Positions 1-6,830 of a stretch of DNA of 64,000 nucleotides are shown here, one piece after another. Within the stretch, counting starts at the first letter, position 1; the number at the start of each line of letters is the position of its first letter. Made by a program: the position numbers and the translations under genes. The notes under the pieces are model-generated. The model did no database searches. It was not told where the DNA came from and worked only from the letters and a program-made list of their open reading frames with translations. The stretch covers positions 496,001 through 560,000 of the forward strand of contig CAWEYY010000003.1 of NCBI GenBank assembly GCA_963813435.1, given 5' to 3'. The DNA comes from AC-32 sp963813435 (GTDB taxonomy: Bacteria; Actinomycetota; Thermoleophilia; Gaiellales; Gaiellaceae).

Positions 1-511
1 CGGTGATGCCGAGCGAGTAGGCGGCCAGCAGGATGCAGCCCCGCACGATCGTGCGTGAGTCGGCGGCCAGCGCGAGGATGGCGCCCAGAACGACGCCGAC
101 GCAGGGGGCCGCGCAGAGCGCGAAGGCCGCGCCGAGCAGCGCGCGCGATCCGCTGGCGCGGGCGCGTGTGATAGCTCCCGGCGCGAGCATCCGCTCCGGC
201 CACGGCAGCAGCCCGGCGAACGCGAGCCCGAGCACGACAAGCACGAAGCCGGCGATCTTCGTCCGAGTCTCCTGGTCGACCCAGCCGCCGATCGCCGCGG
301 CGGTCGCGCCGAGCAGCACGAACACGACGGTGAACCCGAGCGCAAACGGCACGCTCGCGACGACGACCCGCTTGGCTACGCCCTTCTCGCCCAGGCGGTC
401 GACCTCGACGGCCGTGATCGCCGAGATGTAGCCCGGCACGAGCGGCAGCACGCAGGGGAACGCGATCGACACGACTCCGGCGAGGAAGGCCACAGGGATT
501 CGCTCAGCCAT
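1..511 (-). CDS. ccdA: Cytochrome c biogenesis protein CcdA (DsbD transmembrane family), C-terminus beyond window
   Basis: I translated this frame from the ATG at 511 down to the left edge: 170 residues with no stop, so the gene continues outside the window. Two conserved CcdA motifs are visible, FPCVLPLVPGY around residue 18 (Cys20) and CAAPCVG around residue 133 (Cys137). The rest is hydrophobic, with about five membrane segments in the part seen. CcdA passes electrons from cytoplasmic thioredoxin across the membrane to an extracytoplasmic thioredoxin-like protein, keeping apocytochrome c haem-binding cysteines reduced. It overlaps ccmH by 8 bases and follows tlpA, the likely electron acceptor, so the three form one operon. 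Family identity is secure. Confidence 0.93.
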   Translation of the reverse strand, partial: MAERIPVAFLAGVVSIAFPCVLPLVPGYISAITAVEVDRLGEKGVAKRVVVASVPFALGFTVVFVLLGATAAAIGGWVDQETRTKIAGFVLVVLGLAFAGLLPWPERMLAPGAITRARASGSRALLGAAFALCAAPCVGVVLGAILALAADSRTIVRGCILLAAYSLGIT

Positions 512-974
512 CGAAGCTCTTCAGTTCTTCGTCGACCCTTCGCTCCATCTCCGGGTCGAGCCGCTGACCGTTCTGTGCCCACGCGTCAGCGGCGGGCTCG
601 GGCTCCTCGCGCACGCGGCTCCACTGCCAGGCGAGGAGGCCCAGGATGGCTGCGGCGGCCACGACCCCGACGAGCGGCAGCACCCAGGCGAGGAGGTCGA
701 ACCCATGCTTCGGCGGCGCGGCCAGGATCCGCGTCCCGTACTCGGCGACGAGCTTGTCCTTGATCCCGCTCCTCGTGTCGCCCGCGGCGATCCGCGCCTG
801 GATGAACCGCTTGACCTGGGCCGCCGCCGGCGAGTCCGACTGGGCCAACGTCTCGCCAGCGCAGACCGGGCACATGATCTGGTCCTCGAGCTCCGCCAGG
901 GTCGGATGCTGCTCACTCGCAGCCGCCGGAGCGGCGAGGAGGAGCGCCGCCACGACGAGCAGGATCAGCCTCAT
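504..974 (-). CDS. ccmH: CcmH/NrfF-family cytochrome c maturation protein
   Basis: 156 residues: a cleavable signal peptide (residues 1-20, ending AAAS), then a conserved MCPVC motif with Cys35 and Cys38, a helical domain typical of CcmH, one membrane helix around residues 92-115 and a charged cytoplasmic tail. CcmH proteins handle the cysteines of the apocytochrome CXXCH motif before haem attachment. The start overlaps the tlpA stop by ATGA (971-974) and the end overlaps the ccdA start, so translation is probably coupled. The haem ligation proteins (ResB/CcsA or CcmF) are not in the window and may lie to the left. Confidence 0.92.
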   Translation of the reverse strand: MRLILLVVAALLLAAPAAASEQHPTLAELEDQIMCPVCAGETLAQSDSPAAAQVKRFIQARIAAGDTRSGIKDKLVAEYGTRILAAPPKHGFDLLAWVLPLVGVVAAAAILGLLAWQWSRVREEPEPAADAWAQNGQRLDPEMERRVDEELKSFDG

Positions 975-1516
975 GAGCGAAGCGCCTGTGCGATCCCGCT
1001 GCGCAGATTAGACGCCGTCGCCTGGCCGGCGATGTGCCGGACCACGCGCCCGTTCGCATCGACGAAGAACGTCTCGGGAAGGCCCGTCAGCCCGTACTTC
1101 GGCGAGGTCACGTTGCGGTTGTCGTGGACGACCGGGTACGTGAGCCCGTGCTTGCGCATGAACTTGCGCGCGTCGCCGCTGAAGTCGTTCACGTCCACGC
1201 CGAGGACGACGACGCGGCCGTCGTGCTCCTTCCACACGCGTTCGAGCGTGGGCGCCTCCTGCTTGCACGGGTAGCACCACGAGGCCCAGAAGTTCAAGAC
1301 GACCGGCTTGCCCCGAAAGGAGGCGAGGCTCAGGTCGCCGGGCCGGTCGAGGCGGCCGAGCGTGAAGTCTGGAGCCGCGGCGATGTGGCCCTTGTCGACC
1401 TTCGTCGCGACGTTCGAGGTGTTCTGGTGCGTCACCTTCCAGACCAGGAGCGCGAGGAGCGCGAGCACGAGCGCCACCGAGAGTGCCTGGGCGCCGAGCT
1501 TCAGCCGCGCGGACAT
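971..1516 (-). CDS. TlpA/ResA/CcmG-type thiol-disulfide oxidoreductase
   Basis: 181 residues with an N-terminal membrane anchor (about residues 9-27) and an extracytoplasmic thioredoxin fold. The active site reads WCYPC (Cys81, Cys84), and the fold ends with a GLPETFF segment carrying the cis-proline region. The ATG at 1516 is preceded by AAGGG six bases upstream. This is the probable reductant of apocytochrome c, re-reduced by the adjacent CcdA. ResA, CcmG and general TlpA proteins cannot be told apart from sequence alone, but the neighbours ccmH and ccdA favour cytochrome c maturation. Confidence 0.92.
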   Translation of the reverse strand: MSARLKLGAQALSVALVLALLALLVWKVTHQNTSNVATKVDKGHIAAAPDFTLGRLDRPGDLSLASFRGKPVVLNFWASWCYPCKQEAPTLERVWKEHDGRVVVLGVDVNDFSGDARKFMRKHGLTYPVVHDNRNVTSPKYGLTGLPETFFVDANGRVVRHIAGQATASNLRSGIAQALRS

Positions 1517-1588
1517 CGGTGCCCTTTCCAGTGACGGTGACGAGGCTCTCGGTCGCTAGCACCAAGCCAGAGGCCGTACTCGTCCGCA

Positions 1589-1609
1589 GCCCAGGCTGGT
1601 TGCCTGGGC
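1589..1609. terminator. GC-rich perfect hairpin in the gap between tlpA and the L,D-transpeptidase gene
   Basis: An 8-base perfect stem (GCCCAGGC / GCCTGGGC) with a TGGTT loop lies 75 bases beyond the stop of the minus-strand gene ending at 1684. No T-run follows on either strand, so it is at best a weak or Rho-assisted terminator. The rest of 1517-1683 shows nothing else I can name. Confidence 0.3.
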
Positions 1610-1683
1610 AAGGGCGAGGGTGGACTCTGGCGCCGCGTGATAGCGGGCGAGAGGTCGGTATCCATTGCTGGGAGGGGCACTGC

Positions 1684-2673
1684 CTACGCCGACACGATGA
1701 AGACGGTCGTGCCGATCTTGACGCGGTTGAAGAGCCACTCGGCGTCGGAAATGTGCATCCGGATGCAGCCGTGCGAGGCCGAGTAGCCGATCGACGTGTC
1801 GTCCGGGGTCCCGTGGATGCCGACACCCGAGGCGGAGAGGCCCATCCAGCGCGTGCCGAGCGGGTTTCCCGGGCCGGGTGGGATCGGCTTCGCGCCGACG
1901 GCCCAGGGCGACTTCGGCGGGTACCACCACGGGTTGCGCCACTTGACCACGACCGACCAGCGCCCGAGCGGCGTCGGGTAGGCGGACTGACCCGTGGCGA
2001 CGCCGAACGTGCGCCAGAGCCGCATGCCGACGTAGAGGTAGAGCCGGTTCGATCCGCGGCGGATCACGATCACGGGGCCGACGGTCCTCGGGGTCACCTT
2101 CGGCAGCAGCGCGCGGACACGGAGCTTGACGGGATCGCGGCTGTTCGCCACGAGCGCGTCGAAGATCGATGCTAGCGCGGGCATGCGGCGGAGCGCCCAG
2201 CCCTGCTTCTGCCCGTGGATCCATGGGCGCAGGCGGCGCAGGGACAGGGTCGCGTTCACCGGCTTGCGGTCGTACTTCTTCGCCAGCGAGGCGACGTACG
2301 ACTCCGCCTTCGGGCGGTTGAGCTTCACGCGGAGCTTGACGTCCGTGCCAGGCGCGGCGGCGAGCGCGTAGTCGACGGCCGTCTTGACGAGCGCGGTCGC
2401 GCCGAGCTGGTCGGGCGTCGGGAGCACCGTGTGGCCCGTCACGAGCAGCGGGAGCGGCTGCGCGAATGCGGCGTCCACGGTGTCGAAGGCCTCGTCGCCG
2501 GTCAGGCCGCCGACTGGGACACCGCCGATCGTCACGCCCTCGGCGATCGTCGCCGGCTCGGTCGTCGTGCCGGTCGTGGTCGTGCCGGTCGACGCGGCAA
2601 TCCCCGCGGAAACGCCGCTCGCAGCCACGAGCCCGAGCACGAACAGCAGCGCAAAGCCCACTCCCCTCTTCAC
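1684..2673 (-). CDS. L,D-transpeptidase (YkuD domain) with N-terminal membrane anchor
   Basis: I chose the GTG at 2673 because it overlaps the upstream stop as GTGA; the product is 329 residues. It has a signal/anchor helix (about residues 4-28), a Thr-rich linker, a PG_binding_4 (VanW-like) region at about 45-170, and a C-terminal YkuD catalytic domain with the signature SHGCIRM, Cys near residue 302. L,D-transpeptidases form 3-3 peptidoglycan crosslinks or attach proteins to the wall outside the membrane. It follows a glycerophosphodiesterase gene. The catalytic motif is intact, so activity is expected; whether it acts as a crosslinker or in another role is open. Confidence 0.93.
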   Translation of the reverse strand: MKRGVGFALLFVLGLVAASGVSAGIAASTGTTTTGTTTEPATIAEGVTIGGVPVGGLTGDEAFDTVDAAFAQPLPLLVTGHTVLPTPDQLGATALVKTAVDYALAAAPGTDVKLRVKLNRPKAESYVASLAKKYDRKPVNATLSLRRLRPWIHGQKQGWALRRMPALASIFDALVANSRDPVKLRVRALLPKVTPRTVGPVIVIRRGSNRLYLYVGMRLWRTFGVATGQSAYPTPLGRWSVVVKWRNPWWYPPKSPWAVGAKPIPPGPGNPLGTRWMGLSASGVGIHGTPDDTSIGYSASHGCIRMHISDAEWLFNRVKIGTTVFIVSA

Positions 2674-3377
2674 GCGTCGAAGTCTAGCCCCGGATCGTCG
2701 GCAATCACGCCGTCGACGCCGAGCTCGTCCATGCGCCACACCTGGTCGCGTGTCTCGACCGTCCAGGCGAGAACGGGCACGTCGAGGGCGTGGCAGCGCT
2801 CGACCACGGCGCTGCTGATCACCTGCCAGTGCAACACCGCAGCGCTTGCGTGCGCGTCCGCGAGCATGCGGGCGATGCGCGCGGCGAGTGCGATTCGCAT
2901 CGTGGCCAGACCGAGGCCGACGAACGGCGCTACGGCGCGTCGGCGCGAGAGGCCGTGCGGGTCTCCCGGGTACGTGAGCCCGAGCCGGATGGCCGGCTCG
3001 GCGGCGTGCAGCGCGCGCAGGCTCTCGCGGCGGAACGTGCTCACGACCGCGCGCTCGACCAGACCGTGGCGCCGAAGCGCGTCGGCGATCGTCGCCTCTG
3101 TGCCCGGGGTCTTCAGATCGACGTGCGCACCGGCGTCGGAGCGCGCCAGGAGCCCGAGCGCCTCGTCGAGTGATGCCGTCTCCGCGGGCACTTCTCCCGC
3201 CGAGTGGGCGAGCACGAGCCGACCACCGAGCTCCAGGACGTCGAACTCGACCAGGTCGCAGCCGAGCTCAACGGCGAGCTCCAGCGAGGCGAGCGTGTTC
3301 TCTGGCGCGAGCGCCGCGGCGCCGCGGTGTCCGACCCGCAGCAGGGGTGCTCCCTCGGCTCGGCGCAGGTCGATCAC
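2670..3377 (-). CDS. Glycerophosphodiester phosphodiesterase family protein
   Basis: 235 residues and no signal peptide, so probably cytoplasmic. The GDPD signature is clear: HRG at about 17-19, PENT at about 25-28, the metal ligands EFD at about 44-46, HVDLK mid-protein, and the C-terminal WTVET...DGVIADDP barrel end. It hydrolyses glycerophosphodiesters to glycerol-3-phosphate and an alcohol. The start is GTG at 3377, divergent from the small gene at 3395, so 17 bases separate two starts. The stop overlaps the L,D-transpeptidase start. Family assignment is firm, substrate unknown. Confidence 0.9.
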   Translation of the reverse strand: MIDLRRAEGAPLLRVGHRGAAALAPENTLASLELAVELGCDLVEFDVLELGGRLVLAHSAGEVPAETASLDEALGLLARSDAGAHVDLKTPGTEATIADALRRHGLVERAVVSTFRRESLRALHAAEPAIRLGLTYPGDPHGLSRRRAVAPFVGLGLATMRIALAARIARMLADAHASAAVLHWQVISSAVVERCHALDVPVLAWTVETRDQVWRMDELGVDGVIADDPGLDFDA

Positions 3378-3381
3378 GCTT

Positions 3382-3387
3382 TAGACT
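3382..3387 (+). promoter_or_regulatory. -10-like box TAGACT, 7 bases before ATG 3395 (leaderless type)
   Basis: TAGACT ends 7 bases before the ATG at 3395, which puts the expected transcription start at or next to the start codon. There is no Shine-Dalgarno sequence. I see no clear -35. Confidence 0.4.
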
Positions 3388-3394
3388 TTCGCGC

Positions 3395-3622
3395 ATGGCG
3401 CTGCCCGAGCGGAAGCAGGTCGAGGATGAGCTGCTCGACCCGACCGCCGTGCACCGGGCGTACCGACGTGAGCGGGCGCGGCGGTGGCACCGGACGGAGC
3501 GCGCCCGCGAACGGCGCCTCGCCGGCCTGCGCTTCTGGGTCGCCGTGGTGCTCGTGATCGCCACCAGCGTCACGCTCGCGATCCTGATCTGGAACCAGAT
3601 TCACCGCCTGTTCGGCCTCTAA
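3395..3622 (+). CDS. Small single-pass membrane protein, unknown function
   Basis: 75 residues: a charged, Arg-rich N-terminal half (about 45 residues), one strongly hydrophobic helix (about residues 47-68) and a very short tail. ATG 3395 is chosen because a longer reading would run into the divergent GDPD gene and because the -10-like box lies just before it. Topology suggests N-terminus inside by the positive-inside rule. Its stop at 3620-3622 is followed at once by a copy of the 71-base repeat. I do not recognise the family. Confidence 0.65.
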   Translation: MALPERKQVEDELLDPTAVHRAYRRERARRWHRTERARERRLAGLRFWVAVVLVIATSVTLAILIWNQIHRLFGL

Positions 3623-3693
3623 GGCATCGCGTGCGATGCCGTGGCCAGGAGGTGCGGGCCTCGCCCGCAGCTCCGTCGGAACCGACCGGTCGA
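3623..3693 (+). repeat. 71-base two-hairpin repeat, copy A
   Basis: It starts directly after the stop at 3622. Hairpin 1 is GGCATCGC-GT-GCGATGCC (3623-3640); hairpin 2 pairs GGAGGTGCGGGC with GCCCGCAGCTCC; the tail contains GACCGGTCGA. Copies B (6742) and C (55074) have the same length and layout. Stem changes are compensated: GGAG/CTCC here against GGAC/GTCC in B and C. Confidence 0.85.
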
Positions 3694-3737
3694 TGCCACT
3701 GCCCTCATCTTCCCGGCCGTGGGAGCCGAGAATCGCA

Positions 3738-3743
3738 GATACT
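3738..3743 (+). promoter_or_regulatory. -10-like box GATACT, 6 bases before GTG 3750
   Basis: GATACT ends six bases before the GTG at 3750, with no Shine-Dalgarno sequence between. The geometry is that of a leaderless transcript. Confidence 0.35.
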
Positions 3744-3749
3744 GCGCGC

Positions 3750-4238
3750 GTGGAGAACGAGCCCTTTCCCCCGCCGGAGCAGGAGGAGGCGTACCTCGAG
3801 CCCGAGCCTGAGGGCTTCATCCGCCCCGTCGGCGGGTTCTGGGCGCTCGGCGGGCGGCTGACCTGGGTCGCGGCGATCGTGCTCACGGTCTCCGCGTTCA
3901 CGGACTGGTACGCGGAGAGCGGCCTCGCCGGGCCGACGATCGCGGTGATCGCCTGGCACACCGGGACGCTCGGCAAGCTCGTCTTCTTCATCGGGCTCGT
4001 GCTGCTCCTGCTCGCGATCCTGCGGGAGTTCGGCTTCGAGCTGCCTCCGGCGATCCCCGAGAGCCTCGTGGTGATCGCGCTCGGCTCGCTCGCCACGATC
4101 TTCGTCCTGATCCGCCTGATCTCGATCCCGGACTCGATCCCGCCGCCCGCCGGCAGGGGCATCGGGATCTGGATCAGCCTGGCGGCATCGCTCGGCGTGA
4201 TCGTCGCAGGGTTGTTGAGAGCGTCAGAAGAGCTGTAG
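3750..4238 (+). CDS. Four-helix integral membrane protein, unknown function
   Basis: 162 residues from GTG 3750; starts further upstream would read through the repeat. The N-terminus is acidic and Pro/Glu-rich (residues 1-27), followed by about four hydrophobic segments with short loops. No catalytic or ligand motif is visible. The last 65 bases overlap the end of the convergent PAP2 gene on the other strand. It is probably a genuine conserved membrane protein, but I cannot assign a role. Confidence 0.65.
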   Translation: MENEPFPPPEQEEAYLEPEPEGFIRPVGGFWALGGRLTWVAAIVLTVSAFTDWYAESGLAGPTIAVIAWHTGTLGKLVFFIGLVLLLLAILREFGFELPPAIPESLVVIALGSLATIFVLIRLISIPDSIPPPAGRGIGIWISLAASLGVIVAGLLRASEEL

Positions 4239-4710
4239 CGAGCAGCACGCCGAGGATCGCCCCGCCGAGCGCGTCGAGCGGCCAGTGGACGCCGGCGTAC
4301 ACGCGGGAGAACGCGATCGCGGCCGCGAGCAGGAACGCGGGCACGGCCAGCTTCGGCGAAGCCCACGCGATCACGGTCGCGCACGCGAACGCGATCGTCG
4401 CGTGCCCGGACGGGAACGACCCGGAGCCCGGGACGGACACGAGCGGCTCCGGCTCCGGGTAGACGAGCGGTGGGCGCTCGCGGCCGATCCACTCGCGCAG
4501 GCCGTACGAGACCGCGTCCGCGATCGCGGCTGCGCCGAGCACCAGGACGAACAGCCACGGCCGCCGCCAGAGGACGGCCAGCACGAGCCCGGCCACGAGG
4601 AACACGAGCCCGAACGTCCCGATCCGCGAGAGGTCGACGAACAGCCAATCCAGCCACCCGACGCGGTGTTGGACAATCCAGCGCTCGAGATCGCGGTCTG
4701 CGCCGATCAG
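4174..4710 (-). CDS. PAP2 superfamily phosphatase (undecaprenyl-diphosphatase/lipid phosphatase type)
   Basis: All three PAP2 signatures are present: REWIGRERP, SFPSGH and SRVYAGVHWPLD, within a multi-pass membrane protein. Substrates in this family are lipid phosphates such as undecaprenyl pyrophosphate or phosphatidic acid. The first standard start is GTG 4605, but that removes the usual N-terminal helix (DRDLERWIVQHR...WLDWLFVDLSRIG), which is clearly coded upstream in frame. I therefore extend to a CTG at 4710, which overlaps the upstream stop as CTGA, the same geometry as the ATGA and GTGA overlaps nearby. The CTG start is inference; the family is secure. Confidence 0.8.
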   Translation of the reverse strand: MIGADRDLERWIVQHRVGWLDWLFVDLSRIGTFGLVFLVAGLVLAVLWRRPWLFVLVLGAAAIADAVSYGLREWIGRERPPLVYPEPEPLVSVPGSGSFPSGHATIAFACATVIAWASPKLAVPAFLLAAAIAFSRVYAGVHWPLDALGGAILGVLLATALLTLSTTLRRSRRAMPPG

Positions 4711-5303
4711 GTCGGCAGGAGGTGCTTCGTCTGGTCGATCAGTTCCTGCGGGTTGAAGGGCTTCCCGATGAAGCCCTGCGCGCCGCGGTCTGCCGCCTCG
4801 TCGGCCGAGCGCTCATCGACCTGGCCGCTGAACATGACCACGGGGATCGCGCCGACGCCGTGCCGCTCCTGAACGCGACGGAGCATCTCCCAGCCGTCGA
4901 CCCCTGGCATCATCACGTCGAGGAGGACGAGGGCCGGCGTCGACTCGTCGAGGACCCGGAGACCCTCCTCCGCGCTGCTCGCCTCGCGGACCGAGTAGCC
5001 CTCCATCTCGAGGTTCACCCGCACGTACTCGCGTATGCGCTCGTCGTTGTCGACGATCAGGACGACCGGCGGCGTCGCCACGGTCGCGGCGTTCGGGCCG
5101 GAGCTCTCGAGGAAGCGGTCGAGATCGGCCTGCCGGTAGCGGCGGTGGCCGCCCGGCGTGTAGAAGGCCGGGACGCGGCCCTCGTCGGACCACCTCCTGA
5201 TCGTGCTCTGTGCGACGCCGAGGAACTTGGCCGCCTGGCCGAGCGTCAGCCAGTCGGAATCGCCGGTCGGCGCGGCGCGGTGTGAGCTCTCGTCTCGAGG
5301 CAT
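4707..5303 (-). CDS. Response regulator with N-terminal excisionase/MerR-type HTH and C-terminal receiver domain
   Basis: 198 residues. Residues 18-66 form a BldC/excisionase-type winged HTH (LTLGQAAKFLGV, then the GGHRRYRQADLDRFL wing). Residues 79-198 form a receiver domain with the acidic pocket at Asp85/Asp87, phospho-acceptor Asp129 in LLDVMMPG, Ser159 and Lys181 in the KPF motif. All phosphorylation residues are intact. The order is the reverse of the usual receiver-then-DNA-binding arrangement. No histidine kinase is nearby, so the partner is unknown. A TAGATT box lies 10 bases upstream of the ATG. Confidence 0.92.
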   Translation of the reverse strand: MPRDESSHRAAPTGDSDWLTLGQAAKFLGVAQSTIRRWSDEGRVPAFYTPGGHRRYRQADLDRFLESSGPNAATVATPPVVLIVDNDERIREYVRVNLEMEGYSVREASSAEEGLRVLDESTPALVLLDVMMPGVDGWEMLRRVQERHGVGAIPVVMFSGQVDERSADEAADRGAQGFIGKPFNPQELIDQTKHLLPT

Positions 5304-5358
5304 GAGCGCCTCGAATCTACCGAAAGCTACTTCGGGCTGGTCGCATTCCGATGAATCT

Positions 5359-5571
5359 TTACGGAGTCGTAACGGTGACCGTGGCGGATTCGGGCTTCAG
5401 CGTGAACGTCTCGTTCTGGGTCGTCGTCTGCCCGGGCCGTGGGTTGTCGTGCAGCGCCTGCCCGAGCGCGATCCCGACGGCCAGGACGAGCAGGAACACG
5501 AGGCCCCACACGACCCTGCGCCGGGTCTGGCTGCGGGGACGTTCGCGCCGGCGGCGGGTGGCGGTGGTCAC
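5359..5571 (-). CDS. Small membrane-anchored protein with extracellular Thr-rich tail
   Basis: 70 residues starting at GTG 5571, which overlaps the upstream stop (5568-5570) as GTGA. It has a basic N-terminus (RRRRERPRSQTRRR), one membrane helix (about 20-38) and a Thr/Val-rich tail of about 30 residues on the outside. No family recognised. It is probably co-translated with the 105-residue protein upstream. Confidence 0.65.
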   Translation of the reverse strand: MTTATRRRRERPRSQTRRRVVWGLVFLLVLAVGIALGQALHDNPRPGQTTTQNETFTLKPESATVTVTTP

Positions 5572-5885
5572 GGCCGGTAGTCGACGGCGCCGCGCGAGTA
5601 CATGTGGAACGCCGCGTCCTGGACGGTTGTCGCCCGCGAGGGCCAGCCGGGCTCGAGCTCGTGCTCGGCCAGCGTCTCCTGCACCCACCGGTCCGAGCCG
5701 GCGTAGGCCTCGGCGAGCTCGTCGAGTGTGAACGTCTGGCCGATGCGCCTGCGCAACTCGTCGAGCACGAGCTCGAGCTCGGCCAGGAGCAGGCGGTAGC
5801 GCGTGCGATCGGCCGCGGCCGCTTCGAGCCGCCGGTGGCCCTCCTCCCACTCGTCTCGCGTCGCCTCGAGCGCCGGCAGCGGCAT
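5568..5885 (-). CDS. Conserved helical protein, unknown function
   Basis: 105 residues, soluble, rich in Glu, Leu and Arg, with predicted helices over most of its length and a C-terminal SRGAVDYRP tail. No cysteines and no catalytic motif. It sits in a minus-strand run with DUF501 upstream and the small anchored protein downstream. The ATG at 5885 is the only reasonable start. The pair of this protein and the 70-residue membrane protein may work together; that is inference from coupling only. Confidence 0.65.
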   Translation of the reverse strand: MPLPALEATRDEWEEGHRRLEAAAADRTRYRLLLAELELVLDELRRRIGQTFTLDELAEAYAGSDRWVQETLAEHELEPGWPSRATTVQDAAFHMYSRGAVDYRP

Positions 5886-5911
5886 GCGCCTGATGCTACT
5901 CGGACGCGACC

Positions 5912-6370
5912 TCAGTCAGGCGTGCAGCATTCCGGCGCCGGCCAGAGCGGCTCGACCTCGGCGAGGATCCGGTCGCCGAGCTCGTAGCCGGGCCGCGCGA
6001 GGGCGAACGCCGCGTGGGCGTGCAGGCACTTCAGACCGCCGGTCCGCGTCTGGCCGCCGATCCCGCCCGGAAGCTCCGGCCGCAGCCGACGCTGCTCCTC
6101 GTGGGCCGCCTCGAGGCTGGCGCCGAGCTCCGGATCTTCGCGCGCGGCGTGGCTCCAACGCTCGACGCCTCCCGCGGCCTCGACCCGCGCGATCGCCGCC
6201 ACCAGGTGCGGACACGTCAGCCAGTAGGTCGTCGGAAACGGCTCTCCCGAATCGTCGTACGGTGCCTGCTCGGTTACGGCCGGGCGTCCGAACGGGCAGC
6301 GGACGGCCACCTCGCGGAACGCACGCGGCGGGCGGCCGAGCTGGCGCTCGACGATCTCGCGGTCATCCAC
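5912..6370 (-). CDS. DUF501 family protein
   Basis: 152 residues from GTG 6370, which overlaps the ftsB stop by 8 bases. The sequence matches the DUF501 pattern: QLGRPPRAF near the N-terminus, a VAVRCPFGRPAV segment, PTTYWLTCPHLV, and GGLKCLHAHAAFALA near the C-terminus. Four cysteines and several His residues suggest a metal site. Function is unknown, but the gene is a regular neighbour of ftsB and eno in actinobacteria, and that order is kept here. Confidence 0.9.
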   Translation of the reverse strand: MDDREIVERQLGRPPRAFREVAVRCPFGRPAVTEQAPYDDSGEPFPTTYWLTCPHLVAAIARVEAAGGVERWSHAAREDPELGASLEAAHEEQRRLRPELPGGIGGQTRTGGLKCLHAHAAFALARPGYELGDRILAEVEPLWPAPECCTPD

Positions 6371-6689
6371 CCCGGTTGATCGTAGTCCTGGTGTGAACCC
6401 AGGCCGAGATGCCTTTGACGATGAAGAGCTTCTCACCCGGGTGCACGAGCCCGAGCCGGCGCGCCTCGCGCTGAAGCGCCTGCGGGGTGTTCGCGTCGGC
6501 GAGGCGTCGCTGCAGGTCGCGGTTCTCGGCCTTGAGCGCCTGCACGTCGGCGGTCCGCTTCGCCAGGTCGTGCTTGGTGCCGAGGTAGCTGCGCAGCGGG
6601 CGCGCGTAGAGCAGCGCGACGAGCACGACCGCCCCGACCGCGAGCCAGCGGAGGAGGATGCTCGAGCGTCTCGGTCGACGACGCGCCAC
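6363..6689 (-). CDS. ftsB: FtsB/DivIC-type septum formation initiator
   Basis: About 108 residues: a short basic N-terminus, one membrane helix (WLAVGAVVLVALLYA), then a coiled coil (KHDLAKRTADVQALKAENR) and the typical EARRLGLVHPGEKLF end of the DivIC domain. FtsB proteins bridge FtsL and FtsQ in the divisome at the outer face of the membrane. I use GTG 6689; TTG 6716 would add nine residues but its AGGAGG abuts the codon with no spacer. It is next to DUF501 and downstream of eno/pyk, as in other actinobacteria. Confidence 0.87.
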   Translation of the reverse strand: MARRRPRRSSILLRWLAVGAVVLVALLYARPLRSYLGTKHDLAKRTADVQALKAENRDLQRRLADANTPQALQREARRLGLVHPGEKLFIVKGISAWVHTRTTINRGG

Positions 6690-6741
6690 GCGGGCCGGTT
6701 CGCCGCGGGCCCACAACCTCCTGCGCGCGGCTTCGATCGTG

Positions 6742-6812
6742 TCGACCGGTCAGTTCAGACGGACGCACGGGCTGAGCCCGCACGTCCTGATGGTGGCATC
6801 GCGAGCGACGCC
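6742..6812 (-). repeat. 71-base two-hairpin repeat, copy B
   Basis: On the minus strand it reads GGCGTCGC-TC-GCGATGCC, a 9-base spacer, hairpin 2 (GGACGTGCGGGC paired with GCCCGTGCGTCC, two G-U type pairs) and the tail GTCTGAACTGACCGGTCGA, which is identical in copy C. It begins 18 bases after the pyk stop and lies between pyk and ftsB, in the direction of their transcription. Confidence 0.88.
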
Positions 6813-6830
6813 TTCGAGGGAGAGCCTCTC

